From: Nomia melanderi
Taxonomy: Eukaryota > Arthropoda > Insecta > Hymenoptera > Halictidae
NCBI RefSeq assembly: GCF_051020985.1
Contig: NC_135000.1
Span: 9,011,001 to 9,075,000, forward strand
Direction of reading: 5' to 3'
Length of the DNA stretch: 64,000 nt
Shown: one piece after another, positions 1 through 13,237 of the stretch
Numbering within the stretch: the stretch's first letter is position 1
Layout: the number at the start of each line of letters is the position of its first letter
Position numbers and translations under genes: made by a program
The notes under the pieces: model-generated
The model's database searches: none
Told to the model about the DNA's origin: nothing
The model's input: the letters and a program-made list of their open reading frames with translations, nothing else

Positions 1-125
1 ATTTCCATGTTAAAGGCAATCTGTTTCATACCGATTTGAATGTTAAACGAACGTGACATGCCAGTGTAAAGATTTGAAATTGTAATTAATTGCACCATTA
101 AATTGCCTAAGGGTTTCCCTCCATA

Positions 126-364
126 TTAACCCTTTGAACTCTGTAGACTCCAATATTGCACCAGCTATGATATTAAATACTTTAATGAATCTCAAAGAAA
201 CTACCCTAAAATTATTCGATTTTCCACACACCCTAATTTTCTACTAAGAAGGAAAATAAAAGATCGAAGAAATGTTACAACATTTCTAATTTTCTAATTT
301 TCAAAATAAAAATTAGTTGTAGTTTCTGATAGATTACAGAACAATCTGGAGTGCTAAGGGTTGA
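126..364 (+). mobile_element. TTAA element, family D (full length)
   Basis: Begins TTAACCCTTTGAACTCTG and ends GCTAAGGGTTGA, 239 bp. A second full copy is at 49614-49840 and a half copy at 35181-35306. No coding capacity. Confidence 0.75.
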
Positions 365-894
365 AGGTCATCTTTTCCAAACTAATCCTCGAATGAACGC
401 GAAACGCGTCGGACGGGAAGCCGTGTCAAAGTTGAAAGAAGTTTAAACGCGGTCCGCGACCCGCAGCCGGCAAGAATATTATGGGAATTTAGCGCAACAA
501 GTTTTCGGGGTGCTGGCCTCCGTTTGAGGCGGTGTGCCGCAATTGACTCACAAATTCCTTCGGGGCAGCACGGGAACGTGTCCTGCGGTATGCTTCGAAC
601 TCGGAGCTTCATAACGCCTGGGAGAACGCTCTCTTTTCCCATCGGGAACCCTTTCGTGTCGCTGCCTCTGATTACTAAGAATTGCTGGCACAATGACACC
701 GGTTCGACGACAATTAACCCTTTGACCTGTCTCTCTCGCGACCGTGCTCGATGGAATTGAACGGTGAATTTTAAATTTTCTAATTTAACGTTGCTGGAGC
801 AAATTCGAGACGTTTCTCGAGTGTAACGGGATTAATCATGTGGGTTAATTTAGTTAACTTAATGACTGTCGAATGAATCGAAGAGATTGCTCTT
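365..894. other. GC-richer block, no gene recognised
   Basis: CpG-containing unique sequence without a convincing ORF. A lone TTAACCCTTTGACC end at about 714 hints at a decayed element. Confidence 0.4.
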
Positions 895-1048
895 ACCAAG
901 TCGCAAACAAATGATTCAACTACTCAAATAGCAAGGAATCAGTACATAGTTTCCTTATTCCCTATTGGTCAATCATTAAATATCTAATTTCGCAGATTCT
1001 GCAGAAGATTCTATATACTCTAAACAATCTTCGTCCACGAAGGGTTAA
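895..1048. mobile_element. TTAA element, family C, right half
   Basis: Matches the inner and right part of the 31287 copy (AACAAATGATT, ATCTTCGTCC) and ends AAGGGTTAA. Confidence 0.6.
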
Positions 1049-2024
1049 AATTAATATAGATGCTTGTATTAACAGATTCTCTTGTAAATAGACCTAGGAA
1101 GTTTCAAGATTTACTCATGATAACATTTACTGTAACATCGCGCCATAATCCTGAAGGAAATTAATCTAATTCGACAAATTTTAACAATTAAAAGATTAAA
1201 ACTTTTATTTAAAAGATCAAAGGTTGACAATAGACAATTAATATTTCATACATATGAAAAATAAATAAATAACGTTCAAATTTGTCAAATTGATAATTTT
1301 CTTCAGAATTGTAGCATGTTATGGAAGTTATCGTGAATGCAAATAAATCTTGAAACTTTCTAGGTCGATTCGCAAGAGAATCGAGTAATACAAGGAATTC
1401 TATATGCTCTCCGTCGAAAATGAATATCTCCGTACGTTCGTTACGAAGCTTCCAACGAACGAAACGCGCGAACGCAAAGGTAACGCAAATATTTCGTAGC
1501 TTGTGCCGTGCTCGCGAAAACAAGCGAAATAAGAAGTTCCCCGTGAAAATCGCCGGAATTATGCGACGAGATTCAAGTTAGGGAACAAACAAACAAGACC
1601 AAACGCGAGGATGGAGTCCAGTGTTCCTTCTTCTACGAAATGAATATTCATTCGAACAGAAAAACACTGTGATTTAATTACCAATCGCGCTGATTGGATT
1701 CCCCGTGTTCTCCGCGGATTGAATAATGCAACTGAATAAGGAACAAAATAACACTCGATAACACGTCGATACATAAATTTCGAATAAAATGAACAACAGA
1801 CACTGTTGATTATAATATTAATAACATTACTATCAAGAGAATAAATAAAATTTTCAAAGAAAGTGTGCAAACGCCAGAACATTGAATAAAGTGAAACTAA
1901 ATAATTCACTGCTAAAGGGAGGAATAATTATTATTCTCAGTAGCAATATTTTCTTTTACTAATTAGATTAATTATTAATCCAGTTGACAGTAATCGAATT
2001 GCCTTTCCTGTTTTCATGAAAACG

Positions 2025-2196
2025 TTAACACTAGAACTACCGTAGTCAAAATGACTGGTTTCGATTGTTTGTTTAGCAATTATTGATATCTTCGAAGCAT
2101 TGAATATTCGAAATGATTTTGAAAATAAATAGTTTCGTTTCAGTACTATAATGAATGCCTGAAGAAAGTGAAAATAATCTATTGTTCACTGAGATT
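2025..2196 (+). mobile_element. TTAA element, family B, 3' truncated
   Basis: Starts TTAACACTAGAACTACCG with the inner palindrome region, then matches the 13238 and 36238 copies up to ATCTATTGTTC. Confidence 0.7.
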
Positions 2197-2739
2197 CTGA
2201 CTTATCATTCAGTTTACGCATTGAAGTGACCATTTCTTCGATTATTAAGGAGGCGAATAATTAATTTGTGTAATGGTTGATTAAGGAGAAGCCAGGAATT
2301 AGTGTTGATGTGACAATAAGTGAAAATGTGGACGTTTTCCAAGGCGAGTACGAGATGAACCGTGAAACAGCATTAAATTCGTTTCATTTGGGATGAAAGC
2401 GACACCTCCAGCGATCATTAATGATAAAAATAACCGCCGACGAATTAAAAACACGGAACGATAAAAGGATTGAAAGGAACACGCGACCGCCGGCGACGTT
2501 TCAATGGAAATCTGTCCGTACGCGCGGCTGTGCGTGGAAAATTGATGGTATTTTCGGGACGAAAATATGAATTGTTATCGGCGTTCGCGGCAACTTTTAC
2601 ACGGACGTTTTTATTTCTCTTTTTCCGCTTCGAACATGGCGGAAATGAACTTTATTAATATTGGGGAACTATTGTTTGGGAGCTTTTTTCTCGCGAGGTG
2701 ATTAGAACGAGAGTGTAATGAAGTTAGAGAATTCTAAGT

Positions 2740-2955
2740 GTAAATAGACAATTTCAAATCGTTCTCTATAAAATTTAATCGCTAAATAGATACAGAAATC
2801 TAAATTTAAAACAATTCTATAAGAATGAATAACTAAATAAACAGAGAATAAACTTCAAATCGTTCTCCATAAAATTTAATCGCTAAATAGATACAGAAAT
2901 CTAAATTTAAAACAATTCTACGAGAATGAATAACTAAATAAACACAGAATTCTAA
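2740..2955 (+). repeat. Two-copy tandem repeat, ~101 bp
   Basis: The segment beginning CAAATCGTTCTC recurs 101 bp later almost unchanged. Confidence 0.75.
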
Positions 2956-3299
2956 ATATAAAACAATCAACAAGCAAAACTATACAAAATCGAACAAAAA
3001 TAAACAGAGAAACCATTATTAAGAAATTCATACTTAGAAATCTCCATTCCTTCAACTCTCGAAGGTCACAAAATCACAATTTATCAATATCAAAATGTAT
3101 CTAAAATCCACAATATAAAAACCAATATAGAACCTCCTTCTGAAGCTGCTCCGCAAAAAAACAAAGATAAACAAGTGATTATCAAACTTTCACGTTGCAT
3201 CTTCTATACTCCCAGCCCAAAAACTCAAAGTTAAAATTCATTAGCATTAGAAGCCCCTGTGCAAGCTTCGCTTTCGCAAAGACGCTAGTAAACAAAGTA

Positions 3300-3522
3300 A
3301 TAATCACAACAATTGTCACCTTAAAATCAAAATTATACCAATTCTTTCAGCGATGAATTCTTTATTTCTTCACATAAACATGTAATTCTTTCTTTCGCTT
3401 TGGTTTTTCATTAAAATATACCCTAGGCGCATTCGTACAGCGTTTGACAAATATACACTTTTCACTTTATAGCGCGCAAGAGGAGAAATTTTTCAAATTA
3501 AATTACACGGTTAACAGGTTAA
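3300..3522 (+). mobile_element. TTAA element, family H, degraded
   Basis: Matches the 36307-36553 element (GCGATGAATTCTTTATT, GCGCGCAAGAGGAGA) and ends in ACAGGTTAA. The left end is eroded. Confidence 0.5.
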
Positions 3523-3996
3523 TCGGTTTAATTCCGCTGCGTAAGCCGGAATTAACCGGGGTATTCTCGAGGAGTGTACAATCAACTCGAAAAACTCGTG
3601 AACGGCCAGGTGAAACTGCGGCGCAGAAATGAAACCTGGGAACTCGGGGCCGCCTCTTGGCTTGAGTGTTTCGGCACAATGCGCCGCGTGTATTTGCGGA
3701 AGTTATTGGACGAGTAACATGACTTTGGTTTCAGGATAATACGGTTCCTCTCGTCGTGCATCTCGCGAGCGCTCCTCCAACTCGCGACCGGCGCTCTATT
3801 AGCCGGCTCTCGACTAAAATACGTCAGTCTTCGCACGTCCCAGACGTGTCTGATTTTCATTTTGTTCCTCGTTACGAGAGATAGAAAGGTGATGGAATAA
3901 TTGGCTGGCTGGGAGTAGTTTAAATTTTATTTATGAAGACTCGAGAGTGGGGATGGAATGTTCTGGGATTAACTGAATATTGGTGATTGGAAGGGA

Positions 3997-4240
3997 TTAA
4001 CCCTTTGCACTTGAGAGGCGACTCACAGTCGCCATTTGGTTTGATACAGAAAAATTACAAACTCTGATGTTCAATATTAAATTTCATTTAACTTAATTAT
4101 CCATTAAACGTTAAAATAGAATAGTTCTATCCCTTAATTCCTATATTTATAACAATATTAATTATAAAACATATCATTGATATTTCATTACAGAATGAAG
4201 AATATATCTAGCGAAGTAATTTTCGAGTGCAAAGGGTTAA
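3997..4240 (+). mobile_element. TTAA element, family A (full length)
   Basis: TTAACCCTTTGCACTTGA at the left, TCGAGTGCAAAGGGTTAA at the right, 244 bp. An imperfect palindrome (GGCGACTCACAGTCGCC) sits 20 bp inside the left end. Confidence 0.85.
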
Positions 4241-6364
4241 TATTGTTTTGATTGATAGTGTTGTTGATATGAGTGACTATTAATTATTGATAGTGATGAA
4301 GGCAATAGTAGCATTGAATTAATGTAAGAATGTTTGTGAAAGATTTATTAGTATCAATGATTGGAAGTAATTAATACTTCTGAATATTGATAATCACTAT
4401 TACCATTAATATTCTTTGGTAATGATAATAACAATCATTATTATCATCAACGATAATTAATATTACAATGCCATTAATAATTACCGACAGTAATAATTGC
4501 AATATTACTAATCCAAAAACAATGAAAGCTTATCTCCTCGAAATAGATCGATAAAATACATAATATCCAACTATTATTCCCCACAATTAAGGTTCAATAC
4601 GAGAACATTCTCTGCAACGATCCGATTATATCAAACTCAAACAGAAACGACTCGATTAATTACTAAAACCTCGAAGATCTCCATTCAAAATCGAAGCCAA
4701 ACGTTTACCTGCGACGTCCATCACGCGACTGGTCGATCACAGACAAACGAATCGCCCATTAAACAGGAATTTACGTTTCCCATTGAAGTTTTCCGTCAGA
4801 ATTGCCGCAAAATAACGGCTGAATCGTTAAACGGAACACTGTAATGAATTTCACGCAGCTATGCGTCGCATCAACGCGTTAAACTCTCTGTTTGGCCGCA
4901 GCGAATGATCTCCGTACCAGAATAAAGTCATTAATTCAAGTCCGCCGGGATATTATTCATTAAATTATACGCTGCACGCGACGCCGGGCGAACGGGACAA
5001 CTGAAAACGCGAACGAGCGAACAATCCCGTGGTATTTTTCAATGCAAACACGGGAATTCTCGTGGAAAAAAAATGAACCGTTCGTTCGGACAATCGTCTC
5101 GTCGACTGTTTTTCGTTTATTGTTACACGGGAAATATCGTTCCCGGCGAGTTTCGCTTGTCCGAGCGGCTACGGTAGTAACCGTGCAATTTACAGATAAT
5201 ATAAACAGCCTCTAAAGCGGATAGAAGTATCATAAAAAAGGAAATGGACAATGAACGCGTCCGCTCTGGCAGACGTTCTGCCATGTTAAGCAGCCGTTTC
5301 TCGGAGACAGAGGAGAAACGGGATCGGAGAATTTTCCGTGGCGGTGTAAATAATAGTGGAGCAGAGGAAACGCGAGGGAGAGCTGGGAGGATAAATGAAA
5401 GGGGAACGATGGATAAGATGAAATTATTGAGTAAATAAGAATGGGGAATTCGTAGGAGTAAGGGAAAAATGAGGAATGATGAGCAAGTTACATGGTAAAG
5501 AATGATGAAGATTGAAGAAATATTGATAAAAATGAATGGAAGGTAGAAATAAAATTAAATAATTGTAAGTTGGAGGAAACGGAAAGTGAAAAGACGAATG
5601 GAAGGTATAAATAAATAGGAAAATTGTGAATAATGTTGGATAATAATCAATGAAGATAGAGCATAGTAAATAATGACGAAGATTGACGAAATATTAATAA
5701 AAACGAGTGGAAGGTAGAAATAAATAAGATAAATGATGAATGAGGTTAGATAATAATAGGATTAAATAATAATAAACGACGATGAGTAGGATTAAAAAAT
5801 AATAAATAATACACACGATGAAACAACACGAAGCGAGGGTAAACAAGATGAAATAGTAGCAAACAACGATGGCCGACGATAACCGTCAACGAGCAACGAC
5901 AAACAGCGATAAATAACACCGATTAAAACGGAGTTCCATAGAGGCAGCTGTTCGATAAAGAAGATAAACGTTGAATACCGGGTCGGTGCATCGCGCCAGC
6001 GAACGGAACAGCTGCGCATTAATAAAATAATTTTTCCCCGTTCCGCGAAAATGGAGGAAGAGATTAAAGATAGACGCCCCACCTAGAAACCTCCTAAATA
6101 TAGGTGAACTTTAGGAATTCTCTTGTTAACAACCGAGTCGCTCGGGTGCCAACAACCACGCCATTTTCTAACATCTCGACTTGGGAAAAATATAAATAAA
6201 CAGGAACTGACACTGATTCGGAAAAGATCGGAATTTTCAGATATTTTGGATTTTGCATTCACAATTTCCTTGTAATTAAGTAGTTCTATATATTTCATTT
6301 GAAACAGCGAATGTTAATTAGTAAGAAATCAGAAGTTTGGAAAAGTAGTTGCTAATTACTAATT
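4241..6364. other. Gene-free stretch
   Basis: AT-rich with CpG-containing blocks near 4700-5200 and 5900-6060. A degenerate purine-rich repeat occupies roughly 5500-5770 (recurring ATGGAAGGTAGAAATAAA). No supported gene. Confidence 0.4.
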
Positions 6365-6597
6365 TTTATCTTTGCGTACTGGCAACAAATCTCGTTTTTA
6401 TATACAGACGCTTAGCTATGCAATTTTGCTAATTACTATAGTACTTAAAAAAATATGAAATTTGATTCGAATTGATTATCTATTTAAAATACATTACATA
6501 ACAATATATCTGAGTTTTTGTACGTATAACGTTATAAGTTCTCACGGAAAATTTCCATACGAACAATTCATTTTCTGAAAAATAGCCAGTATGTTAA
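6365..6597 (+). mobile_element. TTAA element, family K, eroded
   Basis: Matches the 13406-13653 element throughout (GCGTACTGGCAAC, TACATTACATAACAATATAT) and ends AGCCAGTATGTTAA. Confidence 0.65.
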
Positions 6598-6644
6598 TTT
6601 CACTTTTAAATGAATATGTAATTCACCTGTTTGTAATAACATTT

Positions 6645-6790
6645 TTAATTTCTTCTCTCTGAGAAGTGATTCTCAGTCACTACTTGATTTGATTTGCAAA
6701 ATTATAAAGTCTTATATATAATATTAAACTTTGTATGATACATCAATACATGGAATATTGAAATAAAATAACTTGAGTGCAAAGGGTTAA
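6645..6790 (+). mobile_element. TTAA element, family A, internal deletion
   Basis: The left end is mutated but keeps TTCTCAGTCAC; it ends TTGAGTGCAAAGGGTTAA. The right-central part is deleted relative to 7249-7489. Confidence 0.7.
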
Positions 6791-7180
6791 CATTTGATGA
6801 ACGTTTGAAAAGGGTGAATTCGATATGAGAAACTGTAATAAAAGGGTTCCTAAGGTTTCCCTATTATTTAGGTCGTCTTTCGGCGGTGTCTCTCAAAGCT
6901 GACGTGGCGCAACGAAGGATCAGAAAAATAAGCTCACAAAGGGAGGACACACGAGTGCTCGATATCTTTCCCCGGCTAGCAACAACGAAATCCGCGAGAG
7001 CTGAACAATCTGTCTCGATCCCGCAGATACGGGGATACGTGTTGGGCGGTGGCCAGCGTAATTTCGAAAAGAACAATGCGAACCGATTCGCTTCTTCGAG
7101 TTTCCTTTTTGAAATTAACGAACACGCGACGAGAATGTCCGAAGTGATATTCGGACGGAAGAATAGAGTTTTCTATAATT

Positions 7181-7252
7181 TTAACTCTCTGCACTAAAGA
7201 AGCCCTAAGTCACCAAATTTGACACAGCAAAACTGTAAACTTTGATATTTAA
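7181..7252 (+). mobile_element. Family A left-end fragment
   Basis: TTAACTCTCTGCACTAAAG followed by the loop region and TAAACTTTGATATT. It abuts the next copy at its TTAA. Confidence 0.55.
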
Positions 7253-7489
7253 CCCTTTGCACTCGAGAGGTGACTCTCAGTCACCACTTGATTTGATTTG
7301 CAAAATTATAAAGTCTTATATATAATATTAAGCTTTGCATGATGCATCAATATGTGGAATATTGAAATAAAATAACTATCCTTCTTAATTTATATATGTT
7401 TCCTCGTTAATTAGTTTCAAAGAACGTCGTCTGTATCTCATCAAATATTGAATATTTCTAGTGAAAAACTTTCGAGTGCAAAGGGTTAG
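7249..7489 (+). mobile_element. TTAA element, family A (best copy)
   Basis: TTAACCCTTTGCACTCGA at the left; TTCGAGTGCAAAGGGTTA at the right with a final G. The palindrome GGTGACTCTCAGTCACC at 7269-7285 has 7-bp arms and a 3-nt loop. Confidence 0.88.
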
Positions 7490-7499
7490 TACTAAATTT

Positions 7500-7749
7500 T
7501 TAACCCTTTGCACTGGAGAGGCGCCGTTTAGTCGCCATTTTGATTTGACCCATGAAAATGATAAAATTTAGAATTCAATATTAAATTTTTATATAATGGA
7601 TCAACACATGGAACACCGAAATAAAATAGTTCTGTTACTTAATTTATGCAAGGTATTTCCTTATGCTAGTTGTAAAACATATCATTGATAATTCATCAGA
7701 AAATAATGAATATTTGTTGAGAAAAATATCCTCGAGTGCAAAGGGTTAA
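7500..7749 (+). mobile_element. TTAA element, family A, second of cluster
   Basis: Starts TTAACCCTTTGCACTGGA and ends CTCGAGTGCAAAGGGTTAA, only 10 bp after the previous copy, same orientation. Confidence 0.85.
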
Positions 7750-7843
7750 TGTGAGATTTCTTAATTCGATCTGAGAAAATCTCATCTGTATCTCATTAGA
7801 AAATATTGAATATTATAAAAACTTCTGCAGTGCAAAGGGTTAA
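7750..7843 (+). mobile_element. Family A right-end fragment
   Basis: Matches the last ~90 bp of family A (CATCTGTATCTCATTAGAAA) and ends GTGCAAAGGGTTAA. Confidence 0.6.
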
Positions 7844-9240
7844 TAGTGCTAATTAGGTATTCTACGCATTTCAGGCTTGAAACTCGACAAAATTATCATC
7901 AATTGACTATAGACACTTCAATGAACTTCCAAAAATCCAACTGACAACAAAATCATGAAAAATCGTATTTTCTAAGAAACTTTCAAATTTTCCACTTCTT
8001 TGGATGATTAAAGACACGATAAAAACCCTGAACTTTGCACTGTTCGTTGCTCATCTTTCCAAACGCTGTTTGCCTGCAATTACCCAATGATAACACGACG
8101 GAGCATGTTTCCTTGCTCGTCCCAACGGAAACGAGCCCGAGAACGAAATTTTCAAGAGGATCGCCGAGTTTCGGGGTAAAATAATAAACGAACGTTCCGA
8201 ATTAAGTTAAAAGTCGGGCCCCGAAAGTTTCGGGAGCGCGTCCAGCTTCCGGCGGAACTTTACGAGGTACGGCCGCAATAATTTCCGAACGGTCGCGATT
8301 CAATATCACCCGAAATTCCGAAACTTCGAAATAACTTTGCACCTTCCGACCTTGTTTCGCGCGGAAGTAGATCCCATCTAGCGCGGTGCGCGCGCTATCG
8401 AGTCTAAATCAAAATTCGTCCCCGTATAAACCGCGGCGGGAAAAAACGTTCGATTTTTACGCGCCAATAAAATCGAATAACCCGCTCCGCGCGTTCTTCG
8501 CCCGAAATTTTTCAATTTTCTCGGCTCGACTGTTCGGCGACGCCGACATAAATATAGAGGATCGATAGAATCGATTGATCGATGTAGCAGCGATATCGAT
8601 TAATTGAATCTTGAATTTTCAGAGCTGTTTAGAAACTGTGTTAGATCTGGTAACCGATTCTAATGAAACCTTGAGACATTGTTTATGCAAAGATTGCCGA
8701 TTTCGAGCGACTTTTTCCTCTGAAAAAACCGTTGCTGACATTTTGTATTTCGAGGTAATCGCAAGAAACTTTTGCTACCAATAAATTAAATTTTCTATAA
8801 AGCATTCGATGTGGAAATGAAAGTTTCTCGCAATTAACTCGGAAACGAAACGTCAGCGACAGATCTTCCGAAGGAAAAAGTTGCTCGAAGTGTGTACTCG
8901 CTCCTCGCGATGGTAATGGTTTATTAAAATCGGTTACCGGAATGTACTGAGGTATTCTGGAATTTATATTGCAATCTAACGTGCAGTAGTTGAAGGAAGA
9001 AACGAGATCAAAGGAACTTCTTTTCGCAGGAGAAGCAGCTGAGCGATGACGCTGAAAATTCATGGGATAAAGGAGCTTAGCTTCTTTGTAATTTTAAAAT
9101 CCTTGGAGACCTTTATTACGCTCTAATTTTATATGTTAAACACAATCAATCGTTATTAAATTGATTTTATCATAAACATCAAGCGATTTCATTTCTGTTA
9201 GCTTCGAATGATTATTATCGAATACTTCGAAGTCATGAAT
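7844..9240. other. Gene-free stretch
   Basis: AT-rich, then a CpG-containing GC-rich block at about 8100-8570. No supported gene. Confidence 0.4.
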
Positions 9241-9565
9241 GTCTTAACGAATGCTTTTTCGAATAGAAAATTGAGTTTTCCTTTGTTTCCAAATAATTCA
9301 ATTTCTATCCTTGAAATTTGGGAACACGGCTATGATTCAACGAATACAGTTCAAACACATGCTTTTTTGAATAGAAAATTGAGTTTTCCTTTGTTTTCGA
9401 ATAATTCAATTTCTATCCTTGAAATTTGGGAACACGACGTCTATGATTCGAGTTCAGTGTTTTAACGAATGTTTCTTCGAGTAGAAAATTTAATTTTCCT
9501 GTTTTCGAATAATTCAACGTCTACATGCTTGAAATTTGGGAACACGACGTCTATGATTCAACGAG
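9241..9565 (+). repeat. Tandem repeat, ~108 bp x 3
   Basis: GAATAGAAAATTGAGTTTTC recurs near 9261 and 9369, with a diverged copy near 9478. Each unit ends TTGAAATTTGGGAACACG. Confidence 0.85.
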
Positions 9566-10639
9566 TTCATTCGAGTTGCGAGAACTTTAGCCGAAGTTTC
9601 TCCAACGCGGACGGAACAACGCGAAGAAAGAGCGAAAAATCGCTCGGCCATTCTTCTCAGACATTTTCCTCCGTCACGGGGAGTTCTCCAGGTTTTGAAT
9701 AGAGTTGCCGAAAAGCTAACTGCCCGGAAACGCCATTTTGGCGGGTAAATGGCGCGATCTCCGCGGAAGCGGTCGGCCATCTTGATTTCCCCGCTTCACT
9801 TCGAAATTCTACGTCGTTTCGACACTCCTCGCGAGAACCAGCTCGAAATACGCTTCCACGACACTTCGAGACTCGAAACTTTGTATATAAATTCCACGTT
9901 AATTGGAAGTTTCCAGTGGAATTTGCATTTCGGCCGATTGTTTCTCTCGTCGACCGTTTTCACGCGTTTTGGTTGAAGTTTCATCGAGATCCTTCGAGAT
10001 TCGAAGGGTTTAAGCTTCAAATCAGTGTATTTGTATAGTTAATCATTGGTTTCTAATGTTCATAATGGATTTTTATGGGTAGATTTGAAGATAACGCGGT
10101 TTGATGCGTTGACGGAGTAATAAGGTCACCAGTGACGACTCGAAAATCGAGTTTTCCGTTTCAGAAAATTCCGCCGGCGACCTCGCGCGCCAAGTTTATC
10201 AAGATTAAAGCCGTAATCGTTTATTATGCCATTATTCGCTGGCCGGGGGCCCTGGAAATGTTGCTTTCGCGCCCATAAATTCTCGGTTTAAGCTTTTTAT
10301 CTGTCCCGTGCTGCGTGTCGCTAAAAAACTCATGAGAAATTTCTGCCCGCCGTCGGGCTGCGTCGCGTGCATGGAAATTTCGCGTGAGCAATGACGGTTT
10401 TTGCGGGACACTGTTTCGAACTGTTGATTATTTCTGTTAAAACAGGAGCAAAGGATGAAACGATGTATAAATTCAACGGAATGCGCGTCGATAAATAGTG
10501 ATAAAAATTCACTGGCCATTTTTGAATGGCCAACCTGTTTCACAGTTCAACACTTAATAAACGTGTATTTATTTATTCATTCGCATCGAACATTGTATTA
10601 TATATGCGAGAACAGAAGAGAAACGAGAATCACACTATC
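9566..10639. other. Gene-free GC-richer stretch
   Basis: CpG-containing unique sequence. Open frames on both strands look like composition effects. No supported gene. Confidence 0.4.
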
Positions 10640-10985
10640 TCTATGATAATAATAAATTATTGTGATAATTAATAACAAGTCTACTAATATTATTGTAGTA
10701 ATACTAATAGATTTCTTATTATTATCATTATCATTATTATTACTAGTTGTCACTGTACAAATAATAATAATAAGTACCTCTATGATAATGAATTACTGTG
10801 ATGATTAATAACAAGTCTACTAATATTATTGTAGACTAATAGATTTCTTATCATTATCATTATCATTATCATTATCATTATCATTATCATTATCATTACT
10901 ACTATCACTATCATTATCATTATTATTACTAGTTGTCACTGTACAAATAATAATAATAATAAGTATTTCTAATACATTGTATTAT
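10640..10985 (+). repeat. AT-rich repeat block with (TTATCA)n microsatellite
   Basis: Contains two copies of a unit with ACAAGTCTACTAATATTATT plus a run of TTATCA at about 10849-10897. The same unit recurs at 15120-15480. Confidence 0.75.
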
Positions 10986-11779
10986 ATACACGAGAACCGA
11001 AAAGAAACGAGAATCACACGAAGAAGTTAAAATTGCATATGTGCATTATTTCCAACGCGTTGTTACACAATTTCGTTGGATAAAAATTTTAATACAACAT
11101 ATTAGACTGAAACAATATATTCAATGAACATTTATAAACTCACTATCGCGGAATGGCTGATCTGTCTACAAAATGGCCGCCGAATGGTTGATAAAGATTC
11201 GTTTATTTTTCACGCAGAATCGTGTACGATATGAATGAAAGTTAAACGAGTGGCATGGAATAAACAAGAGGAACAGGAATCGCGTCGTGAAACGGAGATA
11301 CGATCGCTGATACCCGAAACGACGGAAGCGCTTAACAAAATGGCGGCGCGTCGACGCGTAAGCTACGACTGTTCAAGTGAAACTGGCCATAATTCGCTTC
11401 TCGACGGTACTTCAGATTCCCAAATAATGTCTCCGATTCGTTTATTACCTTCTCTCCACCCTGCACGCGAGTCTTATGGCTTGTAAACGGTTCGCCGTAA
11501 AACGGTAGGCAACCGCGAATGGGGAACGGGAAACGGGACGATGGTGACGCAAGATGGACGAAATTCTTACTGAAATGGCTAAGAACATTGGACCTTTGAA
11601 CGAGATCATTCGACTGAATAGATTACTCGATTATTTCGACGATAAAATAATTTCAGTTCATCGAAGAAATGCTGAACTAAGGGATGTTTAATTAAATGAT
11701 CCTTCAGGTTTATTATTGCTGAACTGAAGGTTAATTAAATGACTCCTCGAGTTCCTAGCTTCTATTTCGCTCGGAAATA

Positions 11780-11980
11780 TTTCGCTAGATATATTTAACA
11801 TTTTCTAACTAGACAAAGACGATGCTTTTTAAAAAATCACAAGTGAATTGAGAAACAAAGCTTTTTTGTCTCAATGTTTCACACACCGATGCATTGTACA
11901 TTCAATATTGAATATCAAATTTTAGTTTTACTGCATCAAATCAAGTGACTGAGAATCACCTCTCGAATGCAAAGGGTTAA
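11780..11980 (-). mobile_element. TTAA element, family A, one end eroded
   Basis: Right boundary GTGACTGAGAATCACC then CGAATGCAAAGGGTTAA. The left end is no longer recognisable. Confidence 0.65.
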
Positions 11981-12029
11981 ACTTGAAGTTCGAACTTTCA
12001 ATCATTTGGAACAATACAAAAGGAAATGG

Positions 12030-12214
12030 ATTCTAAGTTGAATATTTAGTATTTTAAATGAAACTTCGTGTTGCTGTGTGAAATATTTAAATAAAATAGC
12101 TTTGTTACTTAATTTATCTGTGAACTATCGTTAAATTAGTTTCAAATGTCGTCTATATCTCGTCGAAAAATGTTGAATATCTCCAGCGAAAATCTTTCGA
12201 GTGCAAAGGATTAA
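12030..12214 (+). mobile_element. TTAA element, family A, left end missing
   Basis: Ends GAAAATCTTTCGAGTGCAAA then GGATTAA; shares GTCTATATCTCGTCGAAAAA with other copies. Confidence 0.65.
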
Positions 12215-12864
12215 TCTTTGAAAGTTCCCTGCAATTCCAAAAGAGATCTGCATCTCGAAACGATTTATTAGAATTCCGTAGAATCATCGCATTGCTCGGA
12301 TCTAAATAAATCTTCGGACAACATACAAAGTGAATAAAGCGTCGGCCGAGACAAAGCAGCGACAATAAATTCGAATCGAGGAAACCCACGGAATTATTCA
12401 AGGAAACAACAGAAATTGACGCGCGGCCGCAGAGGGAAATTCCAGCGACAATTCCCGCGAATGATTCACGCGTTGCCACGGTTAAACGTAGCGTCGCCGC
12501 GTATATTACCAGCGAGGACGGGCGGAACGACGTGTGTCTTATACCCGAGATCGCCGTTATCTCGCAGGGGAGGAAACACGTTCCGTGGGAAAGTTTCGCG
12601 TCCCCGGGCGGAAGGCGCATCGGAAAATAGGCTCGTAAACGGAAGATCGAACGTGGAAAATCCGCGATAGGTCCGCGCCTCGTCAACGGGATCCCTATTT
12701 TATGCATGAGGACGACGAGCTGTCCTGCGGCTCTCCAGAACGAAACTTAATTAAACCTTGCTCTCCTCGCGCAGCGTTTCCAGGGAGTAATGCGAATGAA
12801 AGAGACAATGCGCCGGAAACGTTGTTCCAGCAATTTGGGATTCGAGGTTCTGCCGATCTAAGAG
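12215..12864. other. GC-rich unique block
   Basis: CpG-containing sequence with open frames on both strands but no recognisable protein. Confidence 0.4.
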
Positions 12865-12985
12865 TTAACGCTTTGCGAACGAATGTCGGCATTTTGATGA
12901 GATCGAACTTCCATGTTTGGAATACCCAGTTGTGAACGAATGATTTAACTGTGTGTGTTTTTTCTTGTAGTAACTAGGAAATCTC
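12865..12985. mobile_element. TTAA element, family C, left half
   Basis: Starts TTAACGCTTTGCGAACGAA and matches the 31287 copy (ATGAGATCGAACTTCCATG), then loses similarity. Confidence 0.55.
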
Positions 12986-13237
12986 TCGCCCTTCTCTTTT
13001 ACAATATTTAAAATTCTAATAAACCTATATTACAATTATCGAATATTCCATATCGAATTTAGGATATAACTTCATTCCCAAATTATTCACCAATTTCTCA
13101 ATTAACTATACCTCGTTTAAAACTAGTTAACTTTCACAGAATACTCAAATCTACAATCATAAACTTATATACCAACGTCTCAATATTCCACTTAAAATGT
13201 ACAATATAATCTCATTACTCCTAATTATCTGAAATGA

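Noticed and set aside
12153..12707. 184-codon open frame on the minus strand
   Set aside because: Its 3' end lies inside a family A element, composition is that of a CpG block, and no domain or plausible splice context is visible.
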